Origin: Lentisphaerota bacterium
GTDB taxonomy: Bacteria > Verrucomicrobiota > Lentisphaeria > Victivallales > Victivallaceae
NCBI GenBank assembly: GCA_015061685.1
Contig: SUWD01000022.1
Span: 1 to 44,356 of the forward strand
Length of the DNA stretch: 44,356 bases
Reading direction: 5' to 3'
Positions 7,795 to 15,955 of the stretch are shown piece after piece. Within the stretch, counting starts at the first letter, position 1; every line of letters starts with the position of its first letter. Position numbers and translations under genes: made by a program. The notes below the pieces were generated by a model that made no database searches, was not told the DNA's origin, and saw nothing but the letters and a program-made list of their open reading frames with translations.

Positions 7795-7824
7795 CTCCAG
7801 CCTCTTTTTTTATTTAACTTCCGT

Positions 7825-9705
7825 TTAACGGGCAGTTACCGCCCGGACAACCCACTCTCCATCAAGCACAGCATCATTAAATGCACTGCGGCCATACTGC
7901 CGCTGTATGTCGTAAACCGCCCAAACTTCCCCTCCGGAAATTGACAGAACTGCAATGTCCAGATTTCCATTCTGCACCCATGCCCGCAAAGGAATCATGC
8001 GACGGGTGTTTTTTCCGGGTTCGACAGCCGGCAGTTTTACGCTTTGAGCGACACCATTTACCCGAAACACCATATCAACAGCATCCACAGCATTTACCAT
8101 CAAGCCAAAGTCAGCATATATCCGTTTCCCCCGCAAACGGGAAAAATTTTTCATGATCCGGTCTCCCGGAGTCAATTTCTGATAACTCCAACCGCCAAAC
8201 GGATAAGGTCCGTAATCAAAAAGCTGAATATTCTCCCCCTGCATGTCAAGCTCAATACCATCCGGATAGATCCAGCGGTTGACCGCTGCTTCACAATCCC
8301 GGTAAGCATTGTAAGCTGAACAGCTGAAAAAACATCCGGCAAGCAGAAATATCGCAATTCTGCCGATGGCAAGAAAACGTTTTTCCGGCAGAGATTCCCG
8401 GTATAATGCGATCCATGCCGATAGCGCCCCGCCGCCAAAAATCGTCAAAAACGGGATCGCCGGAGCTTTAAAACGGGACAGTATATAGAATATTACCACC
8501 GCAACATAAAATATACCGGTAAAAGCATAAAGCATCGTCAATTCCCGACGGCCTTTCCTGAAAAGTTCACCGAGGAAAAAGAGAAAACCTGACGCCCCGA
8601 GCATAAATATTATGTGGTTTCTTCCGATGACCAGATATCGTAAAATTTTGGAAGCCATAATTCCGTCATATTCCAGAGAAACATTATTCGGGATTTCCCT
8701 GCCATCCCAGAAAAGAAGTGCCTTGCGGAATTGCAGTTCAAAAAATGCCGCCGGATCATCACACATCCAAGCCCACATCTGCTCCGGTACCGAACGGGCA
8801 AAATTACCGCTGGTATTATTCATCATTCTCCGGTAAGCTTCCGGGTACGCCATAGCTCCGGCAGTTTCACCGGGATTACGACCGCCGGCAGGAGCTTCCG
8901 GAGTATTACCGAGGGCAAGAACTGCCCCGGCGGCGGTCGATGCTCCGGTAAGAGTCGTGCTATTTACCGTATTGCGGATAATAAAAGGTACTTGTATAAG
9001 CAATGCAGAAAAAATCAATACTGCACAATGCAAAAAAAGTTTCCGGGGCAAAATTCCGTCTTTTCTTCCGCAAATCAACAATCCGGCAATAACCGCCGGA
9101 AAAATCAACCAGATATTTCCCCGGGTCAAAATACCGATACCGACTGCCAGACCGGTCAGTGCCCATAGCCACGATCTGTGTTTCTCCAAAGCAAGCAGCG
9201 TAAGGGCAAAAATTCCAATAAGATGGAATGTCTGCAATGTCTCATTCTGACAAAATGGAACATAAAGAATCAGTGATGATGATACGGCACAAAGTCCGGC
9301 AGCAATCATACCGGCAGTTTCTGAAAATACCTTTTTCCCGCACCAGCCGGTAAGCCACACGGTCGCCGCACTCAAAAACGCCTGAATAACAATGACCAGC
9401 CATAGCGACGAAGTTACTATATTGCATCCGGCAAGAAATACTGCATAATACCACGGCTGATAATAAAATGTTTCCGGGAAATTTCCGGCAGCACACTCCC
9501 TGCCCAGTGTCATGTAAGTAGCCAGATCACTGGTCGGCAAGGGAGCAAGCACATTGTTTATGCCATCGCCTGCCTGTGCCATTTCCCAAGATGCGATCAA
9601 CCGCAAAATCAAAGCTGCGAATGACACCCAGCAAAGATATTTTACAAAAAAAACGCCGGAAGCACAATTATTTCCGGCGAAGAAAATTTTCCGGTTCCTA
9701 TTCAT
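7825..9705 (-). CDS. GT-C family membrane glycosyltransferase (GT39/ArnT-like)
   Basis: A 626-residue polytopic protein with about ten hydrophobic helices in residues 20-470 and a soluble C-terminal part. The first periplasmic loop has an acidic TSDLATYM segment, as in dolichyl/undecaprenyl-phosphate-sugar protein mannosyltransferase-like enzymes, which transfer sugars from lipid-phosphate donors outside the membrane. Acceptor and sugar are unknown. The C-terminal half of about 150 residues may be a carbohydrate-binding or recognition domain. I take ATG at 9705, which overlaps the frr stop by one base (TGATG), so translation is coupled to frr. Confidence 0.78.
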   Translation of the reverse strand: MNRNRKIFFAGNNCASGVFFVKYLCWVSFAALILRLIASWEMAQAGDGINNVLAPLPTSDLATYMTLGRECAAGNFPETFYYQPWYYAVFLAGCNIVTSSLWLVIVIQAFLSAATVWLTGWCGKKVFSETAGMIAAGLCAVSSSLILYVPFCQNETLQTFHLIGIFALTLLALEKHRSWLWALTGLAVGIGILTRGNIWLIFPAVIAGLLICGRKDGILPRKLFLHCAVLIFSALLIQVPFIIRNTVNSTTLTGASTAAGAVLALGNTPEAPAGGRNPGETAGAMAYPEAYRRMMNNTSGNFARSVPEQMWAWMCDDPAAFFELQFRKALLFWDGREIPNNVSLEYDGIMASKILRYLVIGRNHIIFMLGASGFLFFLGELFRKGRRELTMLYAFTGIFYVAVVIFYILSRFKAPAIPFLTIFGGGALSAWIALYRESLPEKRFLAIGRIAIFLLAGCFFSCSAYNAYRDCEAAVNRWIYPDGIELDMQGENIQLFDYGPYPFGGWSYQKLTPGDRIMKNFSRLRGKRIYADFGLMVNAVDAVDMVFRVNGVAQSVKLPAVEPGKNTRRMIPLRAWVQNGNLDIAVLSISGGEVWAVYDIQRQYGRSAFNDAVLDGEWVVRAVTAR

Positions 9706-10271
9706 CAAACCGTCATCAATTCTTTGTCTTTTGCAGCGAACATTGCATCAACTTTGGCGATATAACTGTCGGTGACCTTCTGGATATCATCCAACATTTT
9801 TTTGCGTTCATCCTCGGTCAATTCACCATCTTTTTCAAATTTTTTAACGGCATCATTAGCATCACGACGGATGTTACGCAAAGCAACTTTGGCATCCTCG
9901 GCACTGGCTTTGGCCTGTTTACTCAAAGCGGCACGACGTTCCTGACTCAATTCCGGAATCGGCAGTTTGAGAGTTTTACCGTCGCACATGGGAGTAATAC
10001 CGATATTGCTGGAAAGCAGCGCTTTTTCGATCGCCTTGACTGCACTGGCATCCCAAGGCTGAATCACCAGCAAACGGGCTTCCGGAGTGGTGATACCGGC
10101 GGCATCACGGATACGGGTTTGAGTACCGTAATACTCAAAAGTGATGTTTTCCACCAAAGCAGGAGAAGCTTTCCCGGTACGGATGCCGCTGAAAACACCG
10201 ACCAGAGAATCTTCAGTTTTCATCATATTTTCCTCAAGGGAATCCAACAACGTGTCAACTGCGTAAGCCAT
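9705..10271 (-). CDS. frr: ribosome recycling factor
   Basis: At 188 residues this is the normal length for RRF, which with EF-G splits post-termination ribosomes. Family blocks are evident: FSGIRTGKASPALVENI in the N-terminal helix, a middle domain with PWDASAVKAIEKAL, and the C-terminal helix RRDANDAVKKFEKDGELTEDE. The ribosome site AAGGAG stands 5 nt before the start. Usual neighbours pyrH and tsf are absent; here it follows an HTH gene by 23 bp and is translationally coupled to a membrane glycosyltransferase. Confidence 0.97.
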   Translation of the reverse strand: MAYAVDTLLDSLEENMMKTEDSLVGVFSGIRTGKASPALVENITFEYYGTQTRIRDAAGITTPEARLLVIQPWDASAVKAIEKALLSSNIGITPMCDGKTLKLPIPELSQERRAALSKQAKASAEDAKVALRNIRRDANDAVKKFEKDGELTEDERKKMLDDIQKVTDSYIAKVDAMFAAKDKELMTV

Positions 10272-10294
10272 AAACAGCTCCTTTTTAATATTTT

Positions 10295-10747
10295 TTATTC
10301 CTGATTGTTTTCGGTTTCACCGGCGAGTGCTGCCAAGCGGCGTTTCAGCTCCCTTTTACCGACAGTACGCAACGCACAAATTGCAGCTTTTGCGTTTGCA
10401 CGGGGAGAAATTTTACCGATTTCCCACAAACTTACTGTGTGACCGGAAACACCGAGCAATTCTGCAAATTTTCCTTGGGAAATACCGAGCTTGGTACGGA
10501 TCTTTACGATACCGGCGGCATTCAAACGCAATTTTTTGATATCTTCCGGTTCAGCAGCAATTGCGACCGGGGCAGCAACTTTTTTCTCCGGCAATCTTTT
10601 TTCCAGAGCAGCGATCTGCTTTTTCAATTCACTGATCTGTTTTCTCTGTTCGCTGATCTGTTTTGCAAACAACGGCAAAACGCTTTTCAACTCTTTTCGG
10701 GCAAGACGTCTTATTTCTTCATTCAAAACCTGTTTAATGTCCGGCAT
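10295..10747 (-). CDS. coiled-coil plus XRE-type HTH regulator
   Basis: A 150-residue protein. The N-terminal half is a helical, charged stretch with a coiled coil (QISEQRKQISELKKQIAALE, about residues 31-50). The C-terminal half holds a Cro/C1-type helix-turn-helix (IRTKLGISQGKFAELLGVS then TVSLWEIGK, about residues 81-115). Likely a DNA-binding regulator; its targets are unknown. I chose ATG 10747 (GGAGTG upstream) over the longer frame to 10837, because that frame starts at a probable promoter (TTGAAA 10832-10837, TACATT 10809-10814). It is the first gene of the frr operon. Confidence 0.75.
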   Translation of the reverse strand: MPDIKQVLNEEIRRLARKELKSVLPLFAKQISEQRKQISELKKQIAALEKRLPEKKVAAPVAIAAEPEDIKKLRLNAAGIVKIRTKLGISQGKFAELLGVSGHTVSLWEIGKISPRANAKAAICALRTVGKRELKRRLAALAGETENNQE

Positions 10748-10808
10748 AACAAACACTCCGTAATTTACAAATTTCTTATTCCCGGATAAATCCCGGCTGC
10801 CAGTCCTT

Positions 10809-10837
10809 AATGTAACTTTTACCGGAGAATTTTTCAA
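10809..10837 (-). promoter_or_regulatory. promoter of HTH-frr operon
   Basis: On the minus strand TTGAAA (10832-10837) and TACATT (10809-10814) are 17 bp apart, leaving a leader of about 55 nt before the start at 10747. Confidence 0.5.
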
Positions 10838-10898
10838 GCGGAAAACAAAGTTTTTTTCATAATTAATGCATTTTTTTCAAAATGAAACTTTATTAAAC

Positions 10899-10927
10899 TT
10901 GATAAAAGCTTCACTCCGGTGTATATT
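10899..10927 (+). promoter_or_regulatory. promoter of gpsA operon
   Basis: TTGATA (10899-10904) and TATATT (10922-10927) are separated by exactly 17 bp, about 50 bp upstream of gpsA. It is back to back with the HTH-frr promoter. Confidence 0.65.
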
Positions 10928-10975
10928 CATCTCTGACAAAAATACAAAAAACAATAAACACATGGTGCTTGACAA

Positions 10976-11968
10976 ATGAAAGTTACTGTTATCGGAGATG
11001 GTGCCTGGGGTACTGCATTGGCATTGAATATGCTCCGCAACGGACATAAAGTTCAGTTATGGGGAGCATTCCCGGAATACTTGCAGGAGATAGCTGAACG
11101 CAAAGAAAACTACAAATTTCTTCCCGGAGTGACACTTCCGGAAGAACTTATTCTCCAAGCTGATATAGCCGATGCTGTTGCCGGTCAGGATATGTTGCTT
11201 TTGGCAACCCCCACCCAGTTTTTACGCAGTGTTTTAAAAAAAATATCTCCGGTATTTTCCGCTTCAACTCCGGTTATAAATGTCGCAAAAGGAATTGAAA
11301 TCGACTCTTGGAAACGCATAAGCCAAATCGTGGAAGACGAACTTGGCGAAGTTGATTTTATTGATCTTTCCGGTCCGAGCCATGCGGAAGAAGTTTCCAG
11401 AAAAGTGCCGACTGCCGTTGTCGCAGCCGCAAAAAACGAAGATTCAGCAAAAGCAGTTCAAAAACTCATGATGAATGAAAATTTCCGGGTATATACTTCC
11501 AAAGACGTTGTCGGCGTTGAACTTGGCGGAGCCCTTAAAAACGTCATGGCCATTGCCGCCGGAATCATCGATGGTATGAATATGGGAGACAACCCCAAAG
11601 CCGCCATGATGACCCGGGGGATTTTTGAGATGGGACGTCTTGGTGAAGCTCTCGGCGGACAACGCTCCACCTTTGCCGGGTTGAGCGGGATAGGAGATCT
11701 GATCGTCACCTGCTGCAGCGGGCACAGCCGCAACCGTCACGTCGGGGAAGAATTGGGACGCGGCAAAAAAATGGCAGACATCCGGAAAGAAATGGGCATG
11801 GTCGTCGCCGAAGGTGTCCCGACTGCCCGCGGAGCAAAAGCTCTTGCCGGACAACTCGGAGTTGAAACTCCGATCATTGATGAAATTTACAACATCATTT
11901 ACAATGACCGTGCCGTCGCCGATGCAGTTCGTTCACTGATGAATCGTGATGCCAAACCGGAGGAGTGA
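10976..11968 (+). CDS. gpsA: NAD(P)H-dependent glycerol-3-phosphate dehydrogenase
   Basis: This 330-residue enzyme reduces dihydroxyacetone phosphate to sn-glycerol 3-phosphate, the backbone for phospholipids. The N-terminal Rossmann motif is VIGDGAWGTALA. NVAKGIE and DLSGPSHAEEV follow in the middle. The C-terminal helical domain has the catalytic GGALKNVMAIAAGI lysine block and the signature GLSGIGDLIVTCCSGHSRN. Length is normal. The ribosome site is weak, but the promoter and full-length alignment support ATG 10976. A TIM-barrel isomerase, nth and an acyltransferase follow closely on the same strand. Confidence 0.97.
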   Translation: MKVTVIGDGAWGTALALNMLRNGHKVQLWGAFPEYLQEIAERKENYKFLPGVTLPEELILQADIADAVAGQDMLLLATPTQFLRSVLKKISPVFSASTPVINVAKGIEIDSWKRISQIVEDELGEVDFIDLSGPSHAEEVSRKVPTAVVAAAKNEDSAKAVQKLMMNENFRVYTSKDVVGVELGGALKNVMAIAAGIIDGMNMGDNPKAAMMTRGIFEMGRLGEALGGQRSTFAGLSGIGDLIVTCCSGHSRNRHVGEELGRGKKMADIRKEMGMVVAEGVPTARGAKALAGQLGVETPIIDEIYNIIYNDRAVADAVRSLMNRDAKPEE

Positions 11969-11975
11969 GCGTATC

Positions 11976-12845
11976 ATGAATCTTTCAGTATCCAGCAACG
12001 TCGGAGCAAGTTGCGGTGATCCGGAAAATTCCCTGCGGCAAATCAGTGAAGCAGGCTTCACTCACATCATGTGGGGACATCACTGGAACAGCGACTTCGC
12101 CTACGGCAAGCATGAGTTGACTGCCATAAAAGAGATGCTCAAACGCTACAATCTGACACTTCAGGATGTCCACGGCTGTGCCAATGCTGAAAAAAGCTTC
12201 TTTTCTCCGCTGGAATATCAGCGGAGAGCCGGGATCGATCTGATCGTCAACCGGATAGAGATGATGAAAACTCTCGGTGCGACCGGAGTTCTTGTCATGC
12301 ACCAGCCCCGGATAAAGACCGATTCGTCCCCGGCGGAAATCGCTTATAAACGCCGGCAGTTTGAATCGCTTTTAAGGAGTATGGACGAGCTGATCCCGAT
12401 ACTGGAAAAAATGGATGCCAGAATCGCTTTGGAAAATATGCCCGGAGACACGTGGGAATTTCAACGCCATCTTCTGGACACTTATCCGGCAAAACAATTC
12501 GGATTCTGCTTTGACTCCGGACATGCCAATATCCACTTGCGTAATCAGCTTGATGACTGTTATGAGTACCGTTCCCGGATCATTGCAGTGCATCTGCATG
12601 ACAATGATTCAATGGGAGATCAGCATACTGCCCCTTTCACCGGAACTCTGGACTGGACAAGAGTTGCAGATATACTCAAAAACTCATCCTTCAAAGGGGT
12701 CTTGAATTTTGAACTGCATATCAAACTCTCATCTTTTATGAATCCGGAATTCTCACAGGGAGAGCAGCCGGAAGAAAATATGAGAAGTTTTCTTGCCGAT
12801 GCTTATAAACGCTGCCGGAAATTTGCGGAGATGTGCCGCAAATGA
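11976..12845 (+). CDS. sugar phosphate isomerase/epimerase family TIM-barrel protein
   Basis: The 289-residue protein matches the xylose-isomerase-like/AP-endonuclease-2 TIM barrel. The metal-binding positions are spaced as expected: ALENMPG (Glu, about residue 150), FCFDSGHANI (Asp, His), VHLHDND (His, Asp) and NFELH (Glu). Members isomerise or epimerise sugars and inositols; endonuclease IV belongs to a sister family but has different blocks. The substrate cannot be read. ATG 11976 follows GGAG; the longer frame from 11946 overlaps gpsA heavily. Its stop overlaps nth by 4 nt. Confidence 0.85.
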   Translation: MNLSVSSNVGASCGDPENSLRQISEAGFTHIMWGHHWNSDFAYGKHELTAIKEMLKRYNLTLQDVHGCANAEKSFFSPLEYQRRAGIDLIVNRIEMMKTLGATGVLVMHQPRIKTDSSPAEIAYKRRQFESLLRSMDELIPILEKMDARIALENMPGDTWEFQRHLLDTYPAKQFGFCFDSGHANIHLRNQLDDCYEYRSRIIAVHLHDNDSMGDQHTAPFTGTLDWTRVADILKNSSFKGVLNFELHIKLSSFMNPEFSQGEQPEENMRSFLADAYKRCRKFAEMCRK

Positions 12846-13477
12846 AAAAATCCGTACTGCTGCAGCAAATTCACGACCTGCTGTTTACACAATATGGTCA
12901 ATGCACCTGTCCTTTGGTGCATGCTTCCCCGTTTCAACTCCTGGCGGCGGTGATGCTTTCCGCCCAGTGCCGGGATGAAAGAGTAAACAAGGTTACCGCA
13001 GAACTTTTTGCCGCAGCCCCGGATGCATCATCCATGACACAATTGACACCGGAAGAAATTGAAAAAATAATCCATCCTTGCGGATTATCCGGATCAAAAA
13101 GCCGCAATCTCCATGCTTCATCTGTGAAAATCATGCAGGATTTTCACGGCAAAGTACCGCAAACTATGGATGAATTGACCTCTCTGCCCGGAATCGGAAG
13201 AAAAAGTGCCAATGTTATTCTCGGTAATTGTTTTGGGATCCCCGGATTTCCGGTGGACACCCATGTCCGCAGAGTTCTCAACCGGACAGGAGCGGTAAAA
13301 AGCGATTCGCCGGAAAAAATCGAAGCCGTTGTAAATGCGGCGATCCCTCCTGAATTATGGACCAATTTTTCCCATCTGATAATTCAGCATGGACGTCAGG
13401 TGTGCCACGCCGCCAAACCGGAGTGCGATAAATGTATTCTCAATTCTGTCTGCGAAAGAAAGAGTGTAAAAAAATAA
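12842..13477 (+). CDS. nth: endonuclease III
   Basis: A 211-residue DNA glycosylase/AP lyase for oxidised pyrimidines in base-excision repair. The helix-hairpin-helix LPGIGRKSANVIL contains the catalytic Lys (about residue 119), VDTHV holds the catalytic Asp (about 137), and the C-terminus has the iron-sulfur loop with Cys spacing C-x6-C-x2-C-x5-C (residues 187-204). All key residues are intact. The ATG overlaps the preceding stop (ATGA), and the next gene begins immediately after its stop, so four genes form one unit. Confidence 0.96.
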   Translation: MKKSVLLQQIHDLLFTQYGQCTCPLVHASPFQLLAAVMLSAQCRDERVNKVTAELFAAAPDASSMTQLTPEEIEKIIHPCGLSGSKSRNLHASSVKIMQDFHGKVPQTMDELTSLPGIGRKSANVILGNCFGIPGFPVDTHVRRVLNRTGAVKSDSPEKIEAVVNAAIPPELWTNFSHLIIQHGRQVCHAAKPECDKCILNSVCERKSVKK

Positions 13478-14140
13478 ATGGGTTTTCTGAAAAATAAATT
13501 CCGCAATGTAAAAAAATTGCCGCTTTGGTTTTACTGGTTTCCGGCGGTATTGATAAAATTATCTTTCAAACTGCTTTACCGCTATGAATTGCGTGATCCC
13601 AATCACCTCAGTGACGATCCGCACAAAATAGTCGGTATCACCTGGCACAACCGTCTGCTTTTCATCTGCATGGCATTTTCCCCGGAAGCAATGAAAAGGA
13701 CTTCCGCTGTAATCAGTGCCTCCCGGGATGGACAGTATCTTTCTGACTTCATGAAGTTTTTCAACGTGGAAGCTCTGCGTGGTTCATCCAGCAGAAAAGG
13801 AGCCAATGCCATGCTCGGAGCGATACGGGAAATCGAAAAAGGACGCAATGTGGTATTCACCCCTGATGGTCCCCGCGGTCCCAAGTATGTCATAAAAAAC
13901 GGCCCGGTCGTTGTCGCATCCAAAACCGGAGCCGCTCTGGTTCCCATCGTATTGAATTCATCCCGCTGCTGGTCTCTGAAAAGCTGGGATAATTTTCAAA
14001 TTCCCAAACCGTTTTCCAAATTGACCATGATCGTCGGAGACCCCATATATGTCCCGGCAGATGCCGATGAAAACACCATTGAAGAATACCGTAAAAAAGC
14101 CGAAAATGCCCTTTTGAAAATTACGGTCGATCCGGTTTAG
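13478..14140 (+). CDS. lysophospholipid acyltransferase-like protein (DUF374)
   Basis: The 220-residue protein belongs to the DUF374 branch of the LPLAT superfamily. The blocks seen are ITWHNRLLF (the His in the HxxxxD-like position is modified, as usual in this branch), SASRDGQYL, RGSSSRKGA and FTPDGPRGPKY. Its N-terminus is hydrophobic and basic, suiting a membrane-surface enzyme. Relatives are thought to acylate lipid A or phospholipid precursors; which one is unknown here. It is directly adjacent to nth (0 bp), and its last 20 bp overlap the end of the convergent membrane-protein gene. Confidence 0.88.
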   Translation: MGFLKNKFRNVKKLPLWFYWFPAVLIKLSFKLLYRYELRDPNHLSDDPHKIVGITWHNRLLFICMAFSPEAMKRTSAVISASRDGQYLSDFMKFFNVEALRGSSSRKGANAMLGAIREIEKGRNVVFTPDGPRGPKYVIKNGPVVVASKTGAALVPIVLNSSRCWSLKSWDNFQIPKPFSKLTMIVGDPIYVPADADENTIEEYRKKAENALLKITVDPV

Positions 14141-14651
14141 GATTTTCTTTCTGCGTTTGATACAAAGCGGTAAATCCGCAATGTTCCCATGCCATGTGCA
14201 TCACGGTGCATCCTAATTGAAATGCTCCCCAGACCACGACGATCAAGGTAAAGTTCTTCGCCGTCCGGAGCATGGACGTACTTTGCTTACGCCAGCTGAC
14301 CAATCGGATGATCCACCAGACATTGACCGCCAGAATCAAATCACAGATACCCAGCAGCCAAATCTCCTGACCGGGAACGATATGACCGGGATAACCGAAT
14401 AAAGCTCCGATTCCACCGGCAAGCATCAAAGGCAGAATTGCCGGCAGCAGCAGAAAGCATACAGCAAAACCATTGTCTGCGGCATGCTGTAATTCATAAT
14501 GTCCGTGACTTCCGGCTATCGCTGACAAAATCACCAACAGCACATAAGCTATTATCGCCCGGTCAAAAAGACGCCCTGCCCGACGGAATTTTTCACTGTT
14601 TCTGCGGGGGACGGCAATATCACTGCTGAATTTTTTGATCTTCTTTGCCAT
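14121..14651 (-). CDS. small polytopic membrane protein downstream of corA
   Basis: A 176-residue protein with a basic N-terminus (MAKKIKKFSSD) and four predicted membrane helices, including VLLVILSAIAG, VCFLLLPAILPLMLAGGIGALF, LLGICDLILAVNVWWII and LIVVVWGAFQLGC. I recognise no family. ATG 14651 has AAGGAG 9 nt upstream and follows the corA stop by 2 bp, so it is translated from the corA message and may assist that transporter. The longer frame running to 14954 inside corA is out of frame with corA and has no support. Its 3' end overlaps the opposing acyltransferase gene by 20 bp. Confidence 0.75.
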   Translation of the reverse strand: MAKKIKKFSSDIAVPRRNSEKFRRAGRLFDRAIIAYVLLVILSAIAGSHGHYELQHAADNGFAVCFLLLPAILPLMLAGGIGALFGYPGHIVPGQEIWLLGICDLILAVNVWWIIRLVSWRKQSTSMLRTAKNFTLIVVVWGAFQLGCTVMHMAWEHCGFTALYQTQKENPKPDRP

Positions 14652-14653
14652 GA

Positions 14654-15604
14654 TCAGCGTCTCCTTGAATTGCGGGGGGCCCCGATATCGCGCACCAGCC
14701 GGTAAGTGATAAAACCGACAATGACCAGAATAACCACCAGCATTGAATAAGCATGCGGCCACCAGATACCTTCTGTCATCATGGTAAATTCCGACATACC
14801 GCCGATACCGGTGATCACGGTCAGAGGCAGGAACACGATATTGATGACCGCCAGATATTTCATGATTATGGAAAGGTTGTTGTTCGCTACAGAAGAACGT
14901 GCTTCTGACATATTCTGCAAAGTTTTCATATAGATCAATGCGAGACTGTTGCACTGTTTGTTTTCGATGCCGATATCCTCCAGAAATTCCAGTTCATCCT
15001 GTTTGAAACCGATTCTTACGGCATCATCACGTAACTTGCCGAGCAACAATTGATTGGTACTGGTTGCCGACTCATAGTAGGTCAGACTCTTTTTCAGAGA
15101 AAAGACATTGACCAGAGATTTGTTGGTAACCGCATATTCGATCTTCTTCTCGATCTCATCGGAAATATTGTGGATCAACCGCAAATGCTGCAAAAAGTGC
15201 TGTGTGGCATGATACAAAAGACGCAAAAGCACCCCGGGAACAGTATTGCCGCGAAGCGGCATCCTGCCGTGTTTAAAAAGGGATGTCGCCTCCGACTGAA
15301 CAACTATTATCCGGTCTTTAAAGAGGAATGCTCCCAGAGATGAGACCCGGAATGCCATCCGGCGGTCAAGCTGGATATCCTGCGGCCGCTTGATGATTAT
15401 CGCCACATGATTCTGCTCATATTCGACACGGCTGATCTCGTCTTCGTCCAATGCCGAACTGAGCGTATGCTCGTCAATACCGCACTGCTCGATAAGATAA
15501 CTGCGTTCTTCGTCAGTGGGGGCACTGTAAACCTGGATCATGCCCGGCTGCCCATCGGGGCAACGGGAAACCCTGCCGTCAATCAAGTCATAACATTTAA
15601 ACAT
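14654..15604 (-). CDS. corA: CorA-family divalent cation transporter
   Basis: A 316-residue CorA-type protein. A long soluble N-terminal part with acidic and helical segments (DEDEISRVEYEQNHVAII, then a long stalk helix ending NNNLSIIMKYLAVINIVFLP) precedes two C-terminal membrane helices. The pore signature at the end of the first helix, normally GMN, reads GGMSEF here. CorA proteins are pentameric channels for magnesium, cobalt or nickel, so the altered signature may mean altered selectivity. ATG 15604 has AAGGAG 8 nt upstream. A leader of about 240 nt with switch-like pairing precedes it, and a small membrane gene follows 2 bp after. Confidence 0.88.
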   Translation of the reverse strand: MFKCYDLIDGRVSRCPDGQPGMIQVYSAPTDEERSYLIEQCGIDEHTLSSALDEDEISRVEYEQNHVAIIIKRPQDIQLDRRMAFRVSSLGAFLFKDRIIVVQSEATSLFKHGRMPLRGNTVPGVLLRLLYHATQHFLQHLRLIHNISDEIEKKIEYAVTNKSLVNVFSLKKSLTYYESATSTNQLLLGKLRDDAVRIGFKQDELEFLEDIGIENKQCNSLALIYMKTLQNMSEARSSVANNNLSIIMKYLAVINIVFLPLTVITGIGGMSEFTMMTEGIWWPHAYSMLVVILVIVGFITYRLVRDIGAPRNSRRR

Positions 15605-15606
15605 TG

Positions 15607-15847
15607 TTCGTTCTCCTTCCGCGGTAATTCGGATTCAAGAGGAACGACGTCAGTGCAATGCACGGCAGATGCAGAAAAATATTCAGCGGAATAACTTCAA
15701 CGGTCAACTCCGGCTGAAATCGCTTCCGGCACCACGGCATTGCACCGTCGAGGTCCAGGATCGTCGATACTGCTCATATAATTTCAGCCTCATGTTAACC
15801 AAAGTAAAGAAACGGCTTTCCCTGAAAATCGTCCAGGAAAACTACAA
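15607..15847 (-). promoter_or_regulatory. structured corA leader, riboswitch-like candidate
   Basis: Between the corA promoter and its start lie about 240 nt with no gene. Two pairs of 9-bp arms are interleaved. GGCTGAAAT (15781-15789 on the minus strand) can pair with ATTTCAGCC (15712-15720), and GTGCAATGC (15737-15745) can pair with GCATTGCAC (15653-15661). The 15712-15720 arm is also the 5' arm of the terminator-like hairpin 15675-15720, so the upstream arm could act as an antiterminator. A GTTA...TGAGGCT string at the 5' side is only weakly like the magnesium M-box, and the rest of that consensus is not seen. Confidence 0.5.
15675..15720 (-). terminator. terminator-like hairpin in the corA leader
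   Basis: On the minus strand ATTTCAGCCGG (15710-15720) pairs with CCGCTGAAT (15681-15689), followed by a T5 run (15675-15679). It stands about 70 nt before the corA start, so it would be an attenuator rather than a gene end. Confidence 0.5.
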
Positions 15848-15852
15848 ATTAT

Positions 15853-15881
15853 AAAATAGCATTAAAAAAAACTTTTTTCAA
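15853..15881 (-). promoter_or_regulatory. corA promoter
   Basis: On the minus strand TTGAAA (15876-15881) and TATTTT (15853-15858) are 17 bp apart; an alternative TATAAT-like box lies 5 bp further downstream. Confidence 0.45.
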
Positions 15882-15899
15882 CCCTTGAATCTCTGAAAT

Positions 15900-15928
15900 T
15901 TGCATTTTTATTGACCAGAGGATATAGT
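15900..15928 (+). promoter_or_regulatory. mcsAB promoter
   Basis: TTGCAT (15900-15905) and TATAGT (15923-15928) are 17 bp apart. Transcription would start near 15935, which excludes the upstream start at 15911 and supports ATG 15956. Confidence 0.55.
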
Positions 15929-15955
15929 ATGTATTGTAACAGGGAGTTTTTAAGT

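Noticed and set aside
9576..10304. 242-codon plus-strand frame antisense to frr
   Set aside because: frr on the other strand is certain; this frame is its shadow.
14654..14954. Longer N-terminus for the membrane protein at 14121
   Set aside because: It would overlap corA in another frame by 300 bp; a good ribosome site sits before ATG 14651.
15770..15847. Magnesium M-box (ykoK) riboswitch in the corA leader
   Set aside because: Only a short GTTA...TGAGGCT string resembles it; the long conserved core is not found, so I call it a candidate switch of unknown class.
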